This document shows positions 27,415 through 36,729 of a DNA stretch of 64,000 nt, piece by piece (position 1 is the first letter of the stretch; each line of letters begins with the position of its first letter). The stretch spans positions 186,001 through 250,000 of the forward strand of contig NZ_FOEJ01000002.1 of NCBI RefSeq assembly GCF_900110705.1, read 5' to 3'. The stretch comes from Loktanella sp. DSM 29012. GTDB taxonomy: Bacteria; Pseudomonadota; Alphaproteobacteria; Rhodobacterales; Rhodobacteraceae. A program made the translations under genes and the position numbers. Under the pieces are notes generated by a model, which saw nothing but the letters and a program-made list of their open reading frames with translations, ran no database searches and had not been told where the DNA came from.

Positions 27415-28203
27415 TCAGGACGCGCGGCCCTGTCCCGACACAAACGGCACGAACTGACGCAGCTTGGACAGGTTCTTGACCGCGATCGTGCCCCATCCCC
27501 CGATGCCGTTTCGCCGCAAGGCCAGACGGTCCTCGCGCATTTTCAACAGGATTCGGTCCAGCGACCGGTTGCTTTCGCCGCCGACTCGCATCTTGACCAG
27601 CACGCGCGGCAGATAGACCGGCTCAGCCGTGGTCGTGCTGAAATAGCGCAGGATCAGGTCATAATCCGCCGCGATCCGCAGCGCTGGATCATAGCAACCG
27701 ATCCGGTCAAAGACCTTAGCCCGCAGGAACAGGGTCGGATGCGGCGGCATCCAACCGCGCCGCAATCGAGCCGGACGATAAGCTCCTGCCTGCCAATGCC
27801 GCACGATCCGGCGCGTATCGGATTTCTGAACATAGTCCAGATCACCATAAACCGCCTCGACCGCCGGATCTGCAAAGATGGCGGCAATATCGGACAGAAC
27901 ATGATCATCGGCCAGATAATCGTCCGCATGAACGACCCCGATCACATCCCCGTTGGCGCGGGCGATCCCCTTGTTGATGGCGTCATAGATGCCGCGATCC
28001 GCCTCGGATATCACGATGCGTCCGCCCTGCCCCATGCCCGCGATGACCGCCAGCGTGTCGTCTTGCGACAATCCGTCGACAATGATGTGTTCCACATCCA
28101 CACCCGTCTGCGCATCAACGCTGGCAACCGCCTGCCCCACGGTGGCCGCCGCGTTATACACCGCAGTGATGATCGAGATTTTCATGCAGGCCGGCTCGGT
28201 CAT
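27415..28203 (-). CDS. Family 2 glycosyltransferase
   Basis: A 262-residue GT-A enzyme. The N-terminus [18 protein letters not shown] is the nucleotide-sugar fold, [11 protein letters not shown] follows, and the metal-binding Asp pair is in [27 protein letters not shown] is typical of WcaA-like GT2 enzymes. No membrane span is present, so it should act at the inner face of the membrane on an exopolysaccharide or lipopolysaccharide intermediate. Acceptor and sugar are unknown. The start overlaps the phosphatase stop (ATGA); a second ATG 18 nt later is possible. Confidence 0.88.
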   Translation of the reverse strand: MTEPACMKISIITAVYNAAATVGQAVASVDAQTGVDVEHIIVDGLSQDDTLAVIAGMGQGGRIVISEADRGIYDAINKGIARANGDVIGVVHADDYLADDHVLSDIAAIFADPAVEAVYGDLDYVQKSDTRRIVRHWQAGAYRPARLRRGWMPPHPTLFLRAKVFDRIGCYDPALRIAADYDLILRYFSTTTAEPVYLPRVLVKMRVGGESNRSLDRILLKMREDRLALRRNGIGGWGTIAVKNLSKLRQFVPFVSGQGRAS

Positions 28204-28679
28204 TCCGCGCAGGGCGGGCCGAACCGCTCTTGCAGGTGGCGCACGATCTGATCGCGGGTCTGACGATAGAGCGCGAGTTTTTCCTCGCGGTTGTCCCCCA
28301 TGCCGGTCGGGTCCAGCAACGGCCAGTATTCCACCTCCAGATGATAGAACTGCGTCAGATCCAGCGCGCGCCGCTGACTGGCGGGCGACAAGGCCAGCAC
28401 CAGATCAAACGACGACAAATCATCGCCCCAGTCTTCCATCTCGTCGAAACTGCGCGACCGGTGGCGTTCCAGTTCGACCCCGATTTCGGCGCAGACGGTG
28501 ATTGCGAAACCGTCGATTTCCATGTCGTTGTTGACACCGACGGACTGGATGTAGGCACGGGTGCCATACATCTTTTTCATGATGCCCTCGGCCATGGGCG
28601 AACGCACGGCGTTGTGGTCGCAACAAAACAGGACCGATTGCGGCAGGCTTGCCGCCGGAGGTTTGCCGTCAGCCGCCAA
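28200..28679 (-). CDS. Low-molecular-weight phosphotyrosine phosphatase-like protein
   Basis: A 159-residue protein of the LMW-PTP fold. The catalytic loop C-x5-R-S is CDHNAVRS (Cys19 or 20), and the partner Asp lies in LLDPTGM near residue 130. The only usable start is TTG at 28679, because no ATG or GTG precedes the catalytic loop; it overlaps the UPF0262 end by 11 nt. Located between UPF0262 and a glycosyltransferase, it might control polysaccharide synthesis, but the family also includes arsenate reductases; the CDHN variant is the one seen in this conserved Rhodobacterales cluster. Confidence 0.82.
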   Translation of the reverse strand: MAADGKPPAASLPQSVLFCCDHNAVRSPMAEGIMKKMYGTRAYIQSVGVNNDMEIDGFAITVCAEIGVELERHRSRSFDEMEDWGDDLSSFDLVLALSPASQRRALDLTQFYHLEVEYWPLLDPTGMGDNREEKLALYRQTRDQIVRHLQERFGPPCAE

Positions 28680-29148
28680 AATGCAACACGCAGATCAGCG
28701 TGAACAGACGACGCGCCGTGTCGATGTCGACCTCGGCCTTGCCATCCAGACGTTCCTGCAACACGCGCGCGCCTTCGTTGTGAATGCCGCGCCGCGCCAT
28801 ATCGATGGTTTCAATTTGGCTGGGGGCCGCGGTTTTCACCGCATCGAAATAGCTTTCGCAGATCTGGAAATAGTCTTTGACGACCTGACGGAATGGTCCC
28901 AGCGACAGATGAAATGCGCCCGCCTCACCCAGATTGGCGTCCTTGACATCGAACACCAGCCTGCGGTCCCGGATCGACAGCGCCAGATCATATGGACCTG
29001 GCGGGACCTTGCGACCGTCCTTGGCGGGCAGCACAAAGGTGTTGTCCTCCAGCAGATCGAAAATCGCGACCCTGCGTTCCTGCTCGATTTCGGCAGAGGG
29101 TGCCGGCAGCCCGCTGTCATCGAGATTGATGGTGACGATCCGGCTCAT
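28669..29148 (-). CDS. UPF0262 family protein
   Basis: A 159-residue alphaproteobacterial protein of unknown function. Family hallmarks are EQERRVAIFDLLEDNTF, GPYDLALSI, GPFRQVVKDYFQICESYFDA and ARRGIHNEGARVLQERL. It is cytoplasmic, without a signal or membrane span. It is coupled to hisD (ATGA overlap at 29145) and to the downstream phosphatase, an arrangement kept across Rhodobacterales. Confidence 0.93.
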   Translation of the reverse strand: MSRIVTINLDDSGLPAPSAEIEQERRVAIFDLLEDNTFVLPAKDGRKVPPGPYDLALSIRDRRLVFDVKDANLGEAGAFHLSLGPFRQVVKDYFQICESYFDAVKTAAPSQIETIDMARRGIHNEGARVLQERLDGKAEVDIDTARRLFTLICVLHFGG

Positions 29149-30449
29149 GACTGGTTCAACCGATCCAGCCGGGCCTGCACGCTGAGGCCGTGCGCCTCCA
29201 GGCTCTCGGAGGTGGCCAGTCGCACGGCAGCAGGCCCGACAGCCGCCAGCGCCTGCGGCGTCATGCGAGCGATGGTGGTGCGTTTGACAAAATCCATCAC
29301 GGACAATCCACTTGAAAACCGTGCTGACCGGGCGGTGGGCAGCACGTGGTTCGGACCCCCAATGTAGTCGCCGATCGCCTCTGGCGTCCAGCCACCGACA
29401 AAGATTGCGCCCGCGTGCGTGATCCGCGCCGCCAGCGCCTCGGCGTCATTCACGCACAGTTCCAGGTGTTCGGGCGCGATCCGGTCCGACAGGGCAACCG
29501 CTGCGTCCAGATCAGGCACCGTGATGATCGCCCCGAAATCTCGCCAGCTGGCCCCCGCAATCTTGCGCCGTTCCAGCGTTTTCAGTCGCGCCGCCACCGC
29601 ATCCGCCACCGCACGGCCGAAACCCGCGTCCGTCGTGATCAGTATGGATTGCGCGCTTTCGTCATGTTCGGCCTGCGACAACAGGTCCAGCGCGATCCAG
29701 TCGGGGTCGTTGTCCGCATCGGCAATCACCAGAATTTCGGACGGTCCCGCGATCATGTCGATGCCGACCTTGCCGAACACCCGGCGTTTGGCCGCCGCGA
29801 CATAGGCATTGCCCGGTCCCGTGATCTTGTCCACCGGCGCGATGGTTTCGGTCCCATAGGCCAGTGCTGCAATCGCCTGCGCACCGCCGACCCGATAGAT
29901 CTCGTCCACGCCCGCGATACGTGCCGCCATCAACACCAGCGGGTTCAGCACACCGTCCGGGCTGGGCACGACCATCGCCAGACGCCCCACGCCCGCCACC
30001 TTGGCCGGAACTGCATTCATCAAAACGGACGACGGATAGCTGGCCAGCCCCCCAGGCACATAGAGACCCGCGGCAGACACGGGCGTCCAGCGCCAGCCAA
30101 GTGTCGCACCGGCCGCGTCCTCCCACTGGGCATCTTCGGGCAGCTGGCGGGCGTGATAGGCGCGGATGCGGTCAGCCGCCAATTCAAGCGCCGCCCGGTC
30201 GTCATCGCTGACCTGCGCACAGGCTGCATCGACTTCGGCGGTTAAAATCCGCAAGGTATCAGGGGTCAGCGTCAGCCGGTCGTATTTTTCGGTCAGCGCA
30301 ATCAGCGCCGCATCACCCTGCGCCCGGACCTGGGCAATAATGGCGGCGACAGCATCGTCCACATCGGGCGAATCCTCGCGTTTGGCTGTCAGCAGCGCCA
30401 GAAAACGGGTTTCGAAATCGGCGTCGTCGTAGTTCAGAAAATCGGGCAT
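29145..30449 (-). CDS. hisD: Histidinol dehydrogenase
   Basis: A 434-residue zinc enzyme for the last two steps of histidine synthesis (histidinol to histidine with two NAD+). Motifs visible are YVPGGLASYPSSVLMNA, DKITGPGNAYVAAAKR, DMIAGPSEILVIAD, the catalytic IAPEHLELC and the zinc-binding GPNHVLPT. The start at 30449 is chosen because GAGGGA lies 7 nt upstream; the ATG 12 nt earlier has no such site. No other his genes are in the window. Confidence 0.96.
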   Translation of the reverse strand: MPDFLNYDDADFETRFLALLTAKREDSPDVDDAVAAIIAQVRAQGDAALIALTEKYDRLTLTPDTLRILTAEVDAACAQVSDDDRAALELAADRIRAYHARQLPEDAQWEDAAGATLGWRWTPVSAAGLYVPGGLASYPSSVLMNAVPAKVAGVGRLAMVVPSPDGVLNPLVLMAARIAGVDEIYRVGGAQAIAALAYGTETIAPVDKITGPGNAYVAAAKRRVFGKVGIDMIAGPSEILVIADADNDPDWIALDLLSQAEHDESAQSILITTDAGFGRAVADAVAARLKTLERRKIAGASWRDFGAIITVPDLDAAVALSDRIAPEHLELCVNDAEALAARITHAGAIFVGGWTPEAIGDYIGGPNHVLPTARSARFSSGLSVMDFVKRTTIARMTPQALAAVGPAAVRLATSESLEAHGLSVQARLDRLNQS

Positions 30450-30532
30450 CGGGTCCCTCATCAGGCACCCACGGTGCCGCTGGGCAAATCAACAATCATG
30501 CGCGGCACTGCCGCCAGTCAGATCAAGCGCAG

Positions 30533-31006
30533 TCAATCCGGATGATGCGGAACCTTGCCTGAAACCGCGACATAGGGCCGGGTCACATCTTTCAACACCA
30601 CGCCCAGCGCCTCAACGCCGCAGGAAATCACACCGTCCCCCGCCAGCGTCAGCACGACCGCGCCCGTGCCGTCCGGGCCGGGTTCGAATGCGATATCCAG
30701 CAACGACAGGATCGTGTCGGCATCACCCTTGGGCACGCCCTGGCTTTTGACGCCGGTCACGTCCTCGATCAGCAGTACCGACTGCACCCGTTCCGGCCGG
30801 TGACCGGGTGCCAGGCTGCCCTTGTCCTCCCAGCGGAACCGGTTGAGCAATACTGCAAAACGGCGTTCGGCTGGGGTCCAGCGCATTTCGGACGCCGGAA
30901 AAACCGAATCCTGCGCAAGCGAGGCCACGACCTGCAAATCGGCCGCATCCCATGCCATCAGGCGCAGCGGCTTTTCCGCGCCATCCTCGAATCTCGCATC
31001 CGTCAT
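30533..31006 (-). CDS. DUF2948 family protein
   Basis: A 157-residue alphaproteobacterial protein. Recognisable blocks are [31 protein letters not shown] and the C-terminal [19 protein letters not shown]. The function is unknown. The start overlaps the murA stop (ATGA 31003-31006), so it is co-translated with a cell-wall gene, and hisD follows. Confidence 0.9.
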   Translation of the reverse strand: MTDARFEDGAEKPLRLMAWDAADLQVVASLAQDSVFPASEMRWTPAERRFAVLLNRFRWEDKGSLAPGHRPERVQSVLLIEDVTGVKSQGVPKGDADTILSLLDIAFEPGPDGTGAVVLTLAGDGVISCGVEALGVVLKDVTRPYVAVSGKVPHHPD

Positions 31007-32271
31007 ACGCCTGGCACCCTTGCGATCTGTGCGCCCACGGCGCTCAGCTTGTCTTCGACATGCTCATAACCGCGGTCCAGATGGTACACCCGGTTCACGG
31101 TCGTCTCGCCCTCTGCGGCCAGACCGGCCAGGATCAGCGACACGCTGGCGCGCAGATCGGTGGCCATAACGGGTGCACCCTTCAGACGGTCGACCCCGCG
31201 CACGGTCGCCTGACCGCCCTGCACCTCGATATCGGCCCCCATGCGGATCAGCTCTGGCGCGTGCATGAACCGGTTTTCGAAAATCTTTTCTTCCAGCACG
31301 CTGGTGCCATCGGCAAGGCACAGCATCGCCATCATCTGCGCCTGCAAATCAGTCGGAAAACCTGGGAAAGGTTCCGTGACCACATCGACCGCCCGGGGAC
31401 GGTCGCCGCGCAGCTTTACCTTCAGACCTGCTTCGGTTTCGGCCACGTCGACACCCGCCAGATCCAGCTTTTCGGCAAATGCCGTCACCAGCTCCATCCG
31501 GCCGCCCAGGCATTCCACCTCGCCGCCGCAGAACACCGGGGCCAGCATGTAGGTGCCCAGTTCGATCCGGTCCGTTACCACGGGATGCGTTGCAGCACCA
31601 AGCCGGTCGACCCCCTGGATTTCGATGGTTGACGTGCCCTCGCCCGCGATCTGCGCGCCCATCGCCCGCAGACACCGCGCAAGGTCCACGATTTCCGGCT
31701 CGCGCGCGGCGTTCTCGATCACGGTCGTGCCCTTGGCCAGGGTGGCGGCCATCAGCACGTTTTCCGTGGCCCCGACGCTGGCAAAGCGCAACGGGACCCG
31801 TGCGCCCTTCAACCCGCCGCTGGCGGTGGCATGCAGATAGCCGTCGCGCAGCTCGATCGTGGCGCCCATCAGTTCGAGTGCGTCGATATGGATATCCATC
31901 GGCCGCGCACCGATCGCACAGCCACCGGGCAGAGATACCACCGCCTTGTGGTGCCGCGCCAGCAGCGGACCCAGAACAAGATTGGACGCCCGCATCTTGC
32001 GCACGATTTCATAGTCGGCCGTGGTCGAGGTCATGTCGTGGCTCGACAGGACCTGAACCTTGCCGCCCTGCATCGACGTCACTTCGACGCCCAGCGATTC
32101 AAGCAGGGCGGTCATGGTCTTGATATCCGACAGGCGCGGCACATTCGTCAGCGTCAGCGGCTCTTCGGACAGCAGGGTTGCGGGCATCAGTGTCAGCGCC
32201 GCGTTCTTGGCCCCCGCAATCGGGATCTGCCCGTTCAACGGCTTGCCGCCCGTGACGACGATGGAATCCAT
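31003..32271 (-). CDS. murA: UDP-N-acetylglucosamine 1-carboxyvinyltransferase
   Basis: A 422-residue cytoplasmic enzyme for the first committed step of peptidoglycan synthesis (PEP transfer to UDP-GlcNAc). Lys22 lies in AGAKNAAL and the catalytic Cys118 in [14 protein letters not shown], so this is the fosfomycin-sensitive type by family. [12 protein letters not shown] and the C-terminal [12 protein letters not shown] are intact. Length is normal. Confidence 0.97.
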   Translation of the reverse strand: MDSIVVTGGKPLNGQIPIAGAKNAALTLMPATLLSEEPLTLTNVPRLSDIKTMTALLESLGVEVTSMQGGKVQVLSSHDMTSTTADYEIVRKMRASNLVLGPLLARHHKAVVSLPGGCAIGARPMDIHIDALELMGATIELRDGYLHATASGGLKGARVPLRFASVGATENVLMAATLAKGTTVIENAAREPEIVDLARCLRAMGAQIAGEGTSTIEIQGVDRLGAATHPVVTDRIELGTYMLAPVFCGGEVECLGGRMELVTAFAEKLDLAGVDVAETEAGLKVKLRGDRPRAVDVVTEPFPGFPTDLQAQMMAMLCLADGTSVLEEKIFENRFMHAPELIRMGADIEVQGGQATVRGVDRLKGAPVMATDLRASVSLILAGLAAEGETTVNRVYHLDRGYEHVEDKLSAVGAQIARVPGV

Positions 32272-32346
32272 GTGATTGCCCTAACTTGGTCTATGTCTGC
32301 CGCGCGGTGTTACAGCGACAGCAGCCGCAGGTCCAGCGCAGGCGGG

Positions 32347-32505
32347 TCAGTCGTCCTCGCCCGCCTCCTGCGCCGCACGCGCCCGTGCCTGCGCCTTGCG
32401 CTTGGCCATATTCGCCTTGAGGGCGGCCTTGAGCCGTTCCTCGCGCGTCAGAGCCTTATCGGGGCGCAGGGCGCGCGCCTGTGGTGCCGGTGATTTCTCT
32501 GTCAT
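32347..32505 (-). CDS. Small basic helical protein, conserved unknown
   Basis: A 52-residue protein: MTEKSPAPQARALRPDKALT, then an Arg/Lys/Ala-rich helix (EERLKAALKANMAKRKAQAR) and an acidic end. Such short proteins upstream of murA are familiar from Rhodobacterales, but their role is not known. It could bind nucleic acid or ribosomes by charge. It precedes murA on the same strand with a 75-nt gap. Confidence 0.7.
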   Translation of the reverse strand: MTEKSPAPQARALRPDKALTREERLKAALKANMAKRKAQARARAAQEAGEDD

Positions 32506-32548
32506 GTCGTTGTTCTAGCCTTCCCGTGAAAAAGCGTCCAGACGGGGC

Positions 32549-32577
32549 TTGCACCCCGCAAAGCTATTCGCTAATTC
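32549..32577 (+). promoter_or_regulatory. sigma70-type promoter of tRNA-Thr
   Basis: TTGCAC (32549-32554) and TAATTC (32572-32577) are 17 nt apart and end 13 nt before the mature tRNA. The same -35 is used by tRNA-Gly. Confidence 0.6.
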
Positions 32578-32590
32578 CCCGCCCACGGAT

Positions 32591-32665
32591 GCTGTGGTAG
32601 CTCAGTGGCAGAGCACACCCTTGGTAAGGGTGAGGTCGAGAGTTCAATCCTCTCTCACAGCACCA
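32591..32665 (+). tRNA. tRNA-Thr (anticodon GGT)
   Basis: A 75-nt cloverleaf: acceptor GCTGTGG with TCACAGC (one G-T), D arm GCTC/GAGC, anticodon loop TTGGTAA giving GGT, T arm GAGAG-TTCAATC-CTCTC, and an encoded CCA. Confidence 0.96.
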
Positions 32666-32864
32666 TCCCCCATTTCATCCTGACGTGCGCAATAGGTCGG
32701 TCATGCGGCGCATCAATGTGCAGACTGTGCCGGGATAACGTCACACAGAAACGAAAAGCCATTTTTTTGCAAACAGGCGTTCAAACCTGCCGTCACGATG
32801 GTTAGCAAGAGGCGGGTGCGATGTGGCGGTCGGTGTGCACAGCGCCGGACACCACGGGTCACGA

Positions 32865-35033
32865 ATGGGGTTGAGCCAAGTGAGACAGCAAAACGGCAGT
32901 GTTGGTACGGCAACCGCGTGGGCACGTGCGATGTGCAGCGTAGCCATGGCGGCCTTGGTTGCGACAGGCGCGCAGGCGCAACAGCTGTCGTATGGCACCA
33001 ACCTGCGCGGCACGCCCGGCCTGATCGACATGCCCTCTGCACATTCGCCCGCCGACGCGGAAATCGGGCTGTCCTACACCAGGTTCACCAACACCACGCG
33101 CAGCGCGCTGACGTTTCAGCTGACGCCGCGCCTGTCCACCAGCTTTCGCTACAACCAGCTGTATGACATTCGCCCCGGCGGCAGCGGTTCAAACCGCGCT
33201 GTCTTCGATTTCGTCTTCGACCGCAGCTTTTCTTTGCACTACCGGATCATGGACGAGGGCCGCTACCGCCCGGCCGTTGCCGTCGGTCTGAACGATTTCC
33301 TCGGGACCGGATTTTTCGAGAGCGAATACATCGTCGCATCCAAGACCCTGACCCCCAGCCTGCGTGCCACGCTGGGGCTGGGATGGGGCCGGTTTGGCAC
33401 CCAAGGCGGGTTCGACAACCCGCTGGGGATACTCTCCGGCAGCTTTGATGCGCGCGGTGCCCGCACCGTGTCCAACACCGGCGGCGAGGTCGACAGCATC
33501 GAATGGTTCCGCGGCGACGCGGCCCTTTTCGGCGGTCTGCAATACCAGATCAACGACCGGACGCTGGCGACCGTGGAATATTCATCCGACGCCTATCCGT
33601 TCGAGGACGGCACGGCCTTTGACGTGAAATCACCGGTCAACGTGGCCGTCAGCTATGACCTTTATCCCGGCCTGCGCCTGACGGGTGCCTACCTCTATGG
33701 GTCAGAGGCCGCGATCAACCTCAGCTACAACATCAACCCAAAGGTCCGGCGCGACGGCAACATCAACAACACAGCCCCCTTGCCTGTGCGCCCCGCTGGC
33801 ACAGGCGCGGCCGCCAGCTGGGATGCAGCGACCGACCCACAGGCACGCGGCCTGCAGACCGCAACCGCCACGGCCCTGTCCGAACAGGATATCACGCTCT
33901 ACGGTCTGACGCTCAGCGGTGACCTCGCCCGCGTGGCCATCGTCAACGATACGTACCGCACCGACAGTCAGGCCATCGGCCGCACCGCACGCACCCTGAC
34001 CTATACCCTGCCCAACAGCATCGCCCGCTATGAGATCGTCGTGATGCGGCGCAACCTGCCCGTGGTCAGCGCGACGCTGCGCCGGTCGGACCTGACCGAT
34101 CTGGAATTCGACGCCGATGCCGCATTCGCAAGCTATGCCCGCGCCGGGATCGACACGAGCCCCGCCGCCGTGCCGCCGACGGCCGATCCGTTTCCGCGCC
34201 TCGACTTTGGGATCGCACCGTTCATCAGCACCTCGCTGTTCGATCCGGATTCTCCCGTCCGACTGGCAGGCGGGCTTAGCCTGACTGGTGATCTGGACCT
34301 CACCCCCGGTCTGCGGCTGTCTGGCGACATCCGCAGCAAACTGCTGGGCAACCTCGACGACGCGACACGGCGATCGAATTCGGTCCTGCCGCGCGTGCGC
34401 AGCGAAAAGAACATCTATGACCGCGAACAGACGACGCTGAACCGTCTGACCGCGTCCTACCTGTTCCGCCCCGGCACGGATCTTTATGGCCGCGCCACGG
34501 CGGGCTATCTGGAATACGGTTTTGCCGGTGTCTCGACAGAACTGTTGTGGGCCCCTGCCGGGCGGCGTTACGCGCTGGGTGCCGACCTCAACCGGGTGCG
34601 CCAGCGTGATTTCGACCAGCGGCTAGGTCTGCGCGACTACACGGTGACGACAGGCCATCTGTCGGCATACTATGATTTCGATGACGGGTATTTCACCCAG
34701 CTCGACCTTGGGCGTTATCTGGCCGGTGACGACGGCGGCACCCTGACCGTGGGGCGCCGGTTCGACAACGGCTGGAACGTCGAGGCCTATGCCACGCTGA
34801 CCGACGTCTCCTTTGACGATTTCGGCGAGGGATCATTCGACAAGGGAATCCGCGTCACCATCCCGTTCGATTTCCTGACAGGACAGGACATGCGCCGGTC
34901 GCGGCCTGTGCTGATCCAGCCCATCTTGCGGGACGGCGGCGCACGGCTGTCGGTGCAGGACCGCCTGTATCCGCTGATCGAGGATAGCCGCACCGACGAC
35001 CTGCAACGGACCTGGGGGCAATTCTGGCGATGA
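32865..35033 (+). CDS. yjbH: YjbH-family outer-membrane exopolysaccharide protein
   Basis: A 722-residue YjbH/GfcD-type protein. A signal peptide (hydrophobic part ending TGAQAQQ) is followed by the family start LRGTPGLIDMPSA, alternating short strands rich in aromatic and glycine residues (YDFDDGYFTQLDLGRYLAGD) and an end in an aromatic residue and Arg (GQFWR), typical of an outer-membrane beta-barrel. In other bacteria YjbH/GfcD belongs to an exopolysaccharide/capsule secretion set. Start sites are uncertain: ATG 32865 or GTG 32880, both with weak ribosome sites. It overlaps yjbF by 4 nt. Confidence 0.85.
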   Translation: MGLSQVRQQNGSVGTATAWARAMCSVAMAALVATGAQAQQLSYGTNLRGTPGLIDMPSAHSPADAEIGLSYTRFTNTTRSALTFQLTPRLSTSFRYNQLYDIRPGGSGSNRAVFDFVFDRSFSLHYRIMDEGRYRPAVAVGLNDFLGTGFFESEYIVASKTLTPSLRATLGLGWGRFGTQGGFDNPLGILSGSFDARGARTVSNTGGEVDSIEWFRGDAALFGGLQYQINDRTLATVEYSSDAYPFEDGTAFDVKSPVNVAVSYDLYPGLRLTGAYLYGSEAAINLSYNINPKVRRDGNINNTAPLPVRPAGTGAAASWDAATDPQARGLQTATATALSEQDITLYGLTLSGDLARVAIVNDTYRTDSQAIGRTARTLTYTLPNSIARYEIVVMRRNLPVVSATLRRSDLTDLEFDADAAFASYARAGIDTSPAAVPPTADPFPRLDFGIAPFISTSLFDPDSPVRLAGGLSLTGDLDLTPGLRLSGDIRSKLLGNLDDATRRSNSVLPRVRSEKNIYDREQTTLNRLTASYLFRPGTDLYGRATAGYLEYGFAGVSTELLWAPAGRRYALGADLNRVRQRDFDQRLGLRDYTVTTGHLSAYYDFDDGYFTQLDLGRYLAGDDGGTLTVGRRFDNGWNVEAYATLTDVSFDDFGEGSFDKGIRVTIPFDFLTGQDMRRSRPVLIQPILRDGGARLSVQDRLYPLIEDSRTDDLQRTWGQFWR

Positions 35034-35623
35034 CCAAGATGATCCAAATCCTAGCCCTTGCCGCCTGCGGTCTGACCGCCTGTGCACCGGCCCCCTATTT
35101 CGACCTGCGCGCGCGGGTCACGCCCGCGTTCATCGCGTCAGTCACGACACCGATGGTCCTGATCGAGTTGCCGCAAAAACCCTACGCCGCAACGATCGTC
35201 CCGGTCGCGGCAAACGGTCCGGTGACGACCTGGGCGACGCCGGATGCGATCACCCTGTCGATGATCAACGGCGTGGTGACGGCAACGCGCGGCATGGGCA
35301 CCGACCTGATGCACAGCGACATCGACGGCACGGTCGCGGCACTGGCGGGTGGGCCGCGCGCCTATGACCGCAGGTTCAGCTATCAGAACGCGGAAAACCA
35401 GACTGTCTTGCGCGCACAGCGCTGCACCATGTCAGGCCCCGCGGATCAGGCGCTGACGCTCTATGGCACGACCTATGTTGCGCAGATGTGGACCGAAACC
35501 TGCACAGGCAACGACCAGCAGATGCCCAACATCTACTGGACGGCGGGCGGCCGAGTCGTCCAATCGCAGCAGTTCATTAGCGCAGCCGTCGGACCGATCA
35601 TCACCGAAACGATCCGGAACTGA
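35030..35623 (+). CDS. yjbF: YjbF-family (GfcB) lipoprotein
   Basis: A 197-residue lipoprotein with lipobox LTAC (Cys at about 18). The mature part matches YjbF/GfcB: ATPDAITLSMINGVVTATRG, MGTDLMHSD and the C-terminal NIYWT...GRVVQSQQFISA. With YjbH it forms the envelope part of an exopolysaccharide export operon. Its ATG overlaps the yjbH stop. No yjbE or yjbG homologue is nearby. Confidence 0.85.
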   Translation: MTKMIQILALAACGLTACAPAPYFDLRARVTPAFIASVTTPMVLIELPQKPYAATIVPVAANGPVTTWATPDAITLSMINGVVTATRGMGTDLMHSDIDGTVAALAGGPRAYDRRFSYQNAENQTVLRAQRCTMSGPADQALTLYGTTYVAQMWTETCTGNDQQMPNIYWTAGGRVVQSQQFISAAVGPIITETIRN

Positions 35624-35659
35624 CCATGAACCGGCGCGCGCAAAACACGGGGTGATGGC

Positions 35660-36649
35660 ATGACCACCCGGCAGCCATTCAACATCATGATCGTCGGACA
35701 GCGCGGTCGCCTGCAATACGAGGCGCTCTTGTTCGTTGCCTCCTTGCGGGCGCGCGCGCCGTCCTTTGCCGGGCGCGTCATCGTGGCCGAACCGCAGCCC
35801 GGCCCGCTGTGGCCGGATGATCCGCGCATCGAACCCGACATCGCAGAGGCACTGATCGAACTGGGGGCCGAGATCGTCCCGTTCCACAGCGATCACTTTG
35901 GCGCGGCCTACCCATACGGCAACAAGATCGAAGGACTCGCGACCCTCCCCCCCGGTGAGCCGTTCATCTTTTTCGACAGTGATACGCTGATCCTCGACGA
36001 CGTCGGGGCGATGCCGATCGATTTCACCCGGCCTACGGCCTCGATGCGGCGCGAGGGGACCTGGCCGCAGGAAGAGCTTTACTGGCCGGGCTACACCGCG
36101 ATCTGGAAATCGCTCTACGACAAGTTCGGGCTGGATTTCGAAAGCAGTCTCGATACCGATCACCCGGACGAATACTGGCAGCGCTACCTGTATTTCAACG
36201 CAGGCTGGTTTCTGGGGTCCGATCCGCAGGCGTTTTTGGCACGGTTTTTGGATATGTCCCTTGCGATCCGCGATGACCGCCCGCCAGAGCTGGTGATCCA
36301 GCCGCTGGTCCCATGGCTTGATCAGGTGGCGCTGCCGCTGGTGGTCCACAGCCTTGGCGGTGGCAGGCCAGGACCCGAGCTTGACGGTCTGGACGGAGAC
36401 ATCACCTGCCATTGGCGGTTGATGCCGCTGATGTATGCCCGCGAGAGCGACAAGGCGATTGCCGTCCTCGAAGAGGTCAGCGCGCCCAACAAGATCAAGA
36501 AACACCTCAAGAAGCACGAAGCGTTCAAGCGGATGATCTATCAGTCCCGCGGCCAAAAGGTCCGTGAGATGTTCGACCAAGACGATCTGCCGCGCCGCGA
36601 ACAACAGCTGCGCAACCGGATCAAATCCGCAGGCTTCTGGATCCGGTAG
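35660..36649 (+). CDS. Putative glycosyltransferase-like protein (GT-A, DSD motif)
   Basis: A 329-residue cytoplasmic protein. FIFFDSDTLILDD looks like the metal-binding DxD of a GT-A glycosyltransferase, and YPYGNKIEGLATL and YFNAGWFLG resemble the acceptor region of GT8-like enzymes. I cannot place it in a named family. Ribosome site GGGGTG precedes the start. Downstream of the YjbHF pair, it may act on the same polysaccharide; this is inferred from context only. The transcript ends at a paired hairpin element. Confidence 0.65.
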   Translation: MTTRQPFNIMIVGQRGRLQYEALLFVASLRARAPSFAGRVIVAEPQPGPLWPDDPRIEPDIAEALIELGAEIVPFHSDHFGAAYPYGNKIEGLATLPPGEPFIFFDSDTLILDDVGAMPIDFTRPTASMRREGTWPQEELYWPGYTAIWKSLYDKFGLDFESSLDTDHPDEYWQRYLYFNAGWFLGSDPQAFLARFLDMSLAIRDDRPPELVIQPLVPWLDQVALPLVVHSLGGGRPGPELDGLDGDITCHWRLMPLMYARESDKAIAVLEEVSAPNKIKKHLKKHEAFKRMIYQSRGQKVREMFDQDDLPRREQQLRNRIKSAGFWIR

Positions 36650-36671
36650 CCGATTTTTCGCGAAAAATCGG
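36650..36671. repeat. T5/A5 palindrome, copy 1a
   Basis: A perfect 22-nt palindrome (CCGATTTTTCG and its complement) right after the stop of the glycosyltransferase-like gene. With copy 1b it makes one composite unit. The T tract is in the left arm and the A tract in the right, opposite to a classical terminator. Confidence 0.85.
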
Positions 36672-36700
36672 ACCGCGCCCGGCAACACCCCGCGTGGCCC

Positions 36701-36723
36701 CTGATTTTTCGCAGAAAAATCAG
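36701..36723. repeat. T5/A5 palindrome, copy 1b
   Basis: CTGATTTTTC, loop GCA, GAAAAATCAG: a 10-bp stem, 29 nt after copy 1a and just before the end of the convergent VOC gene. The core is shared with copies 2a/2b at 44030 and 44082. Confidence 0.85.
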
Positions 36724-36729
36724 CCTGCC

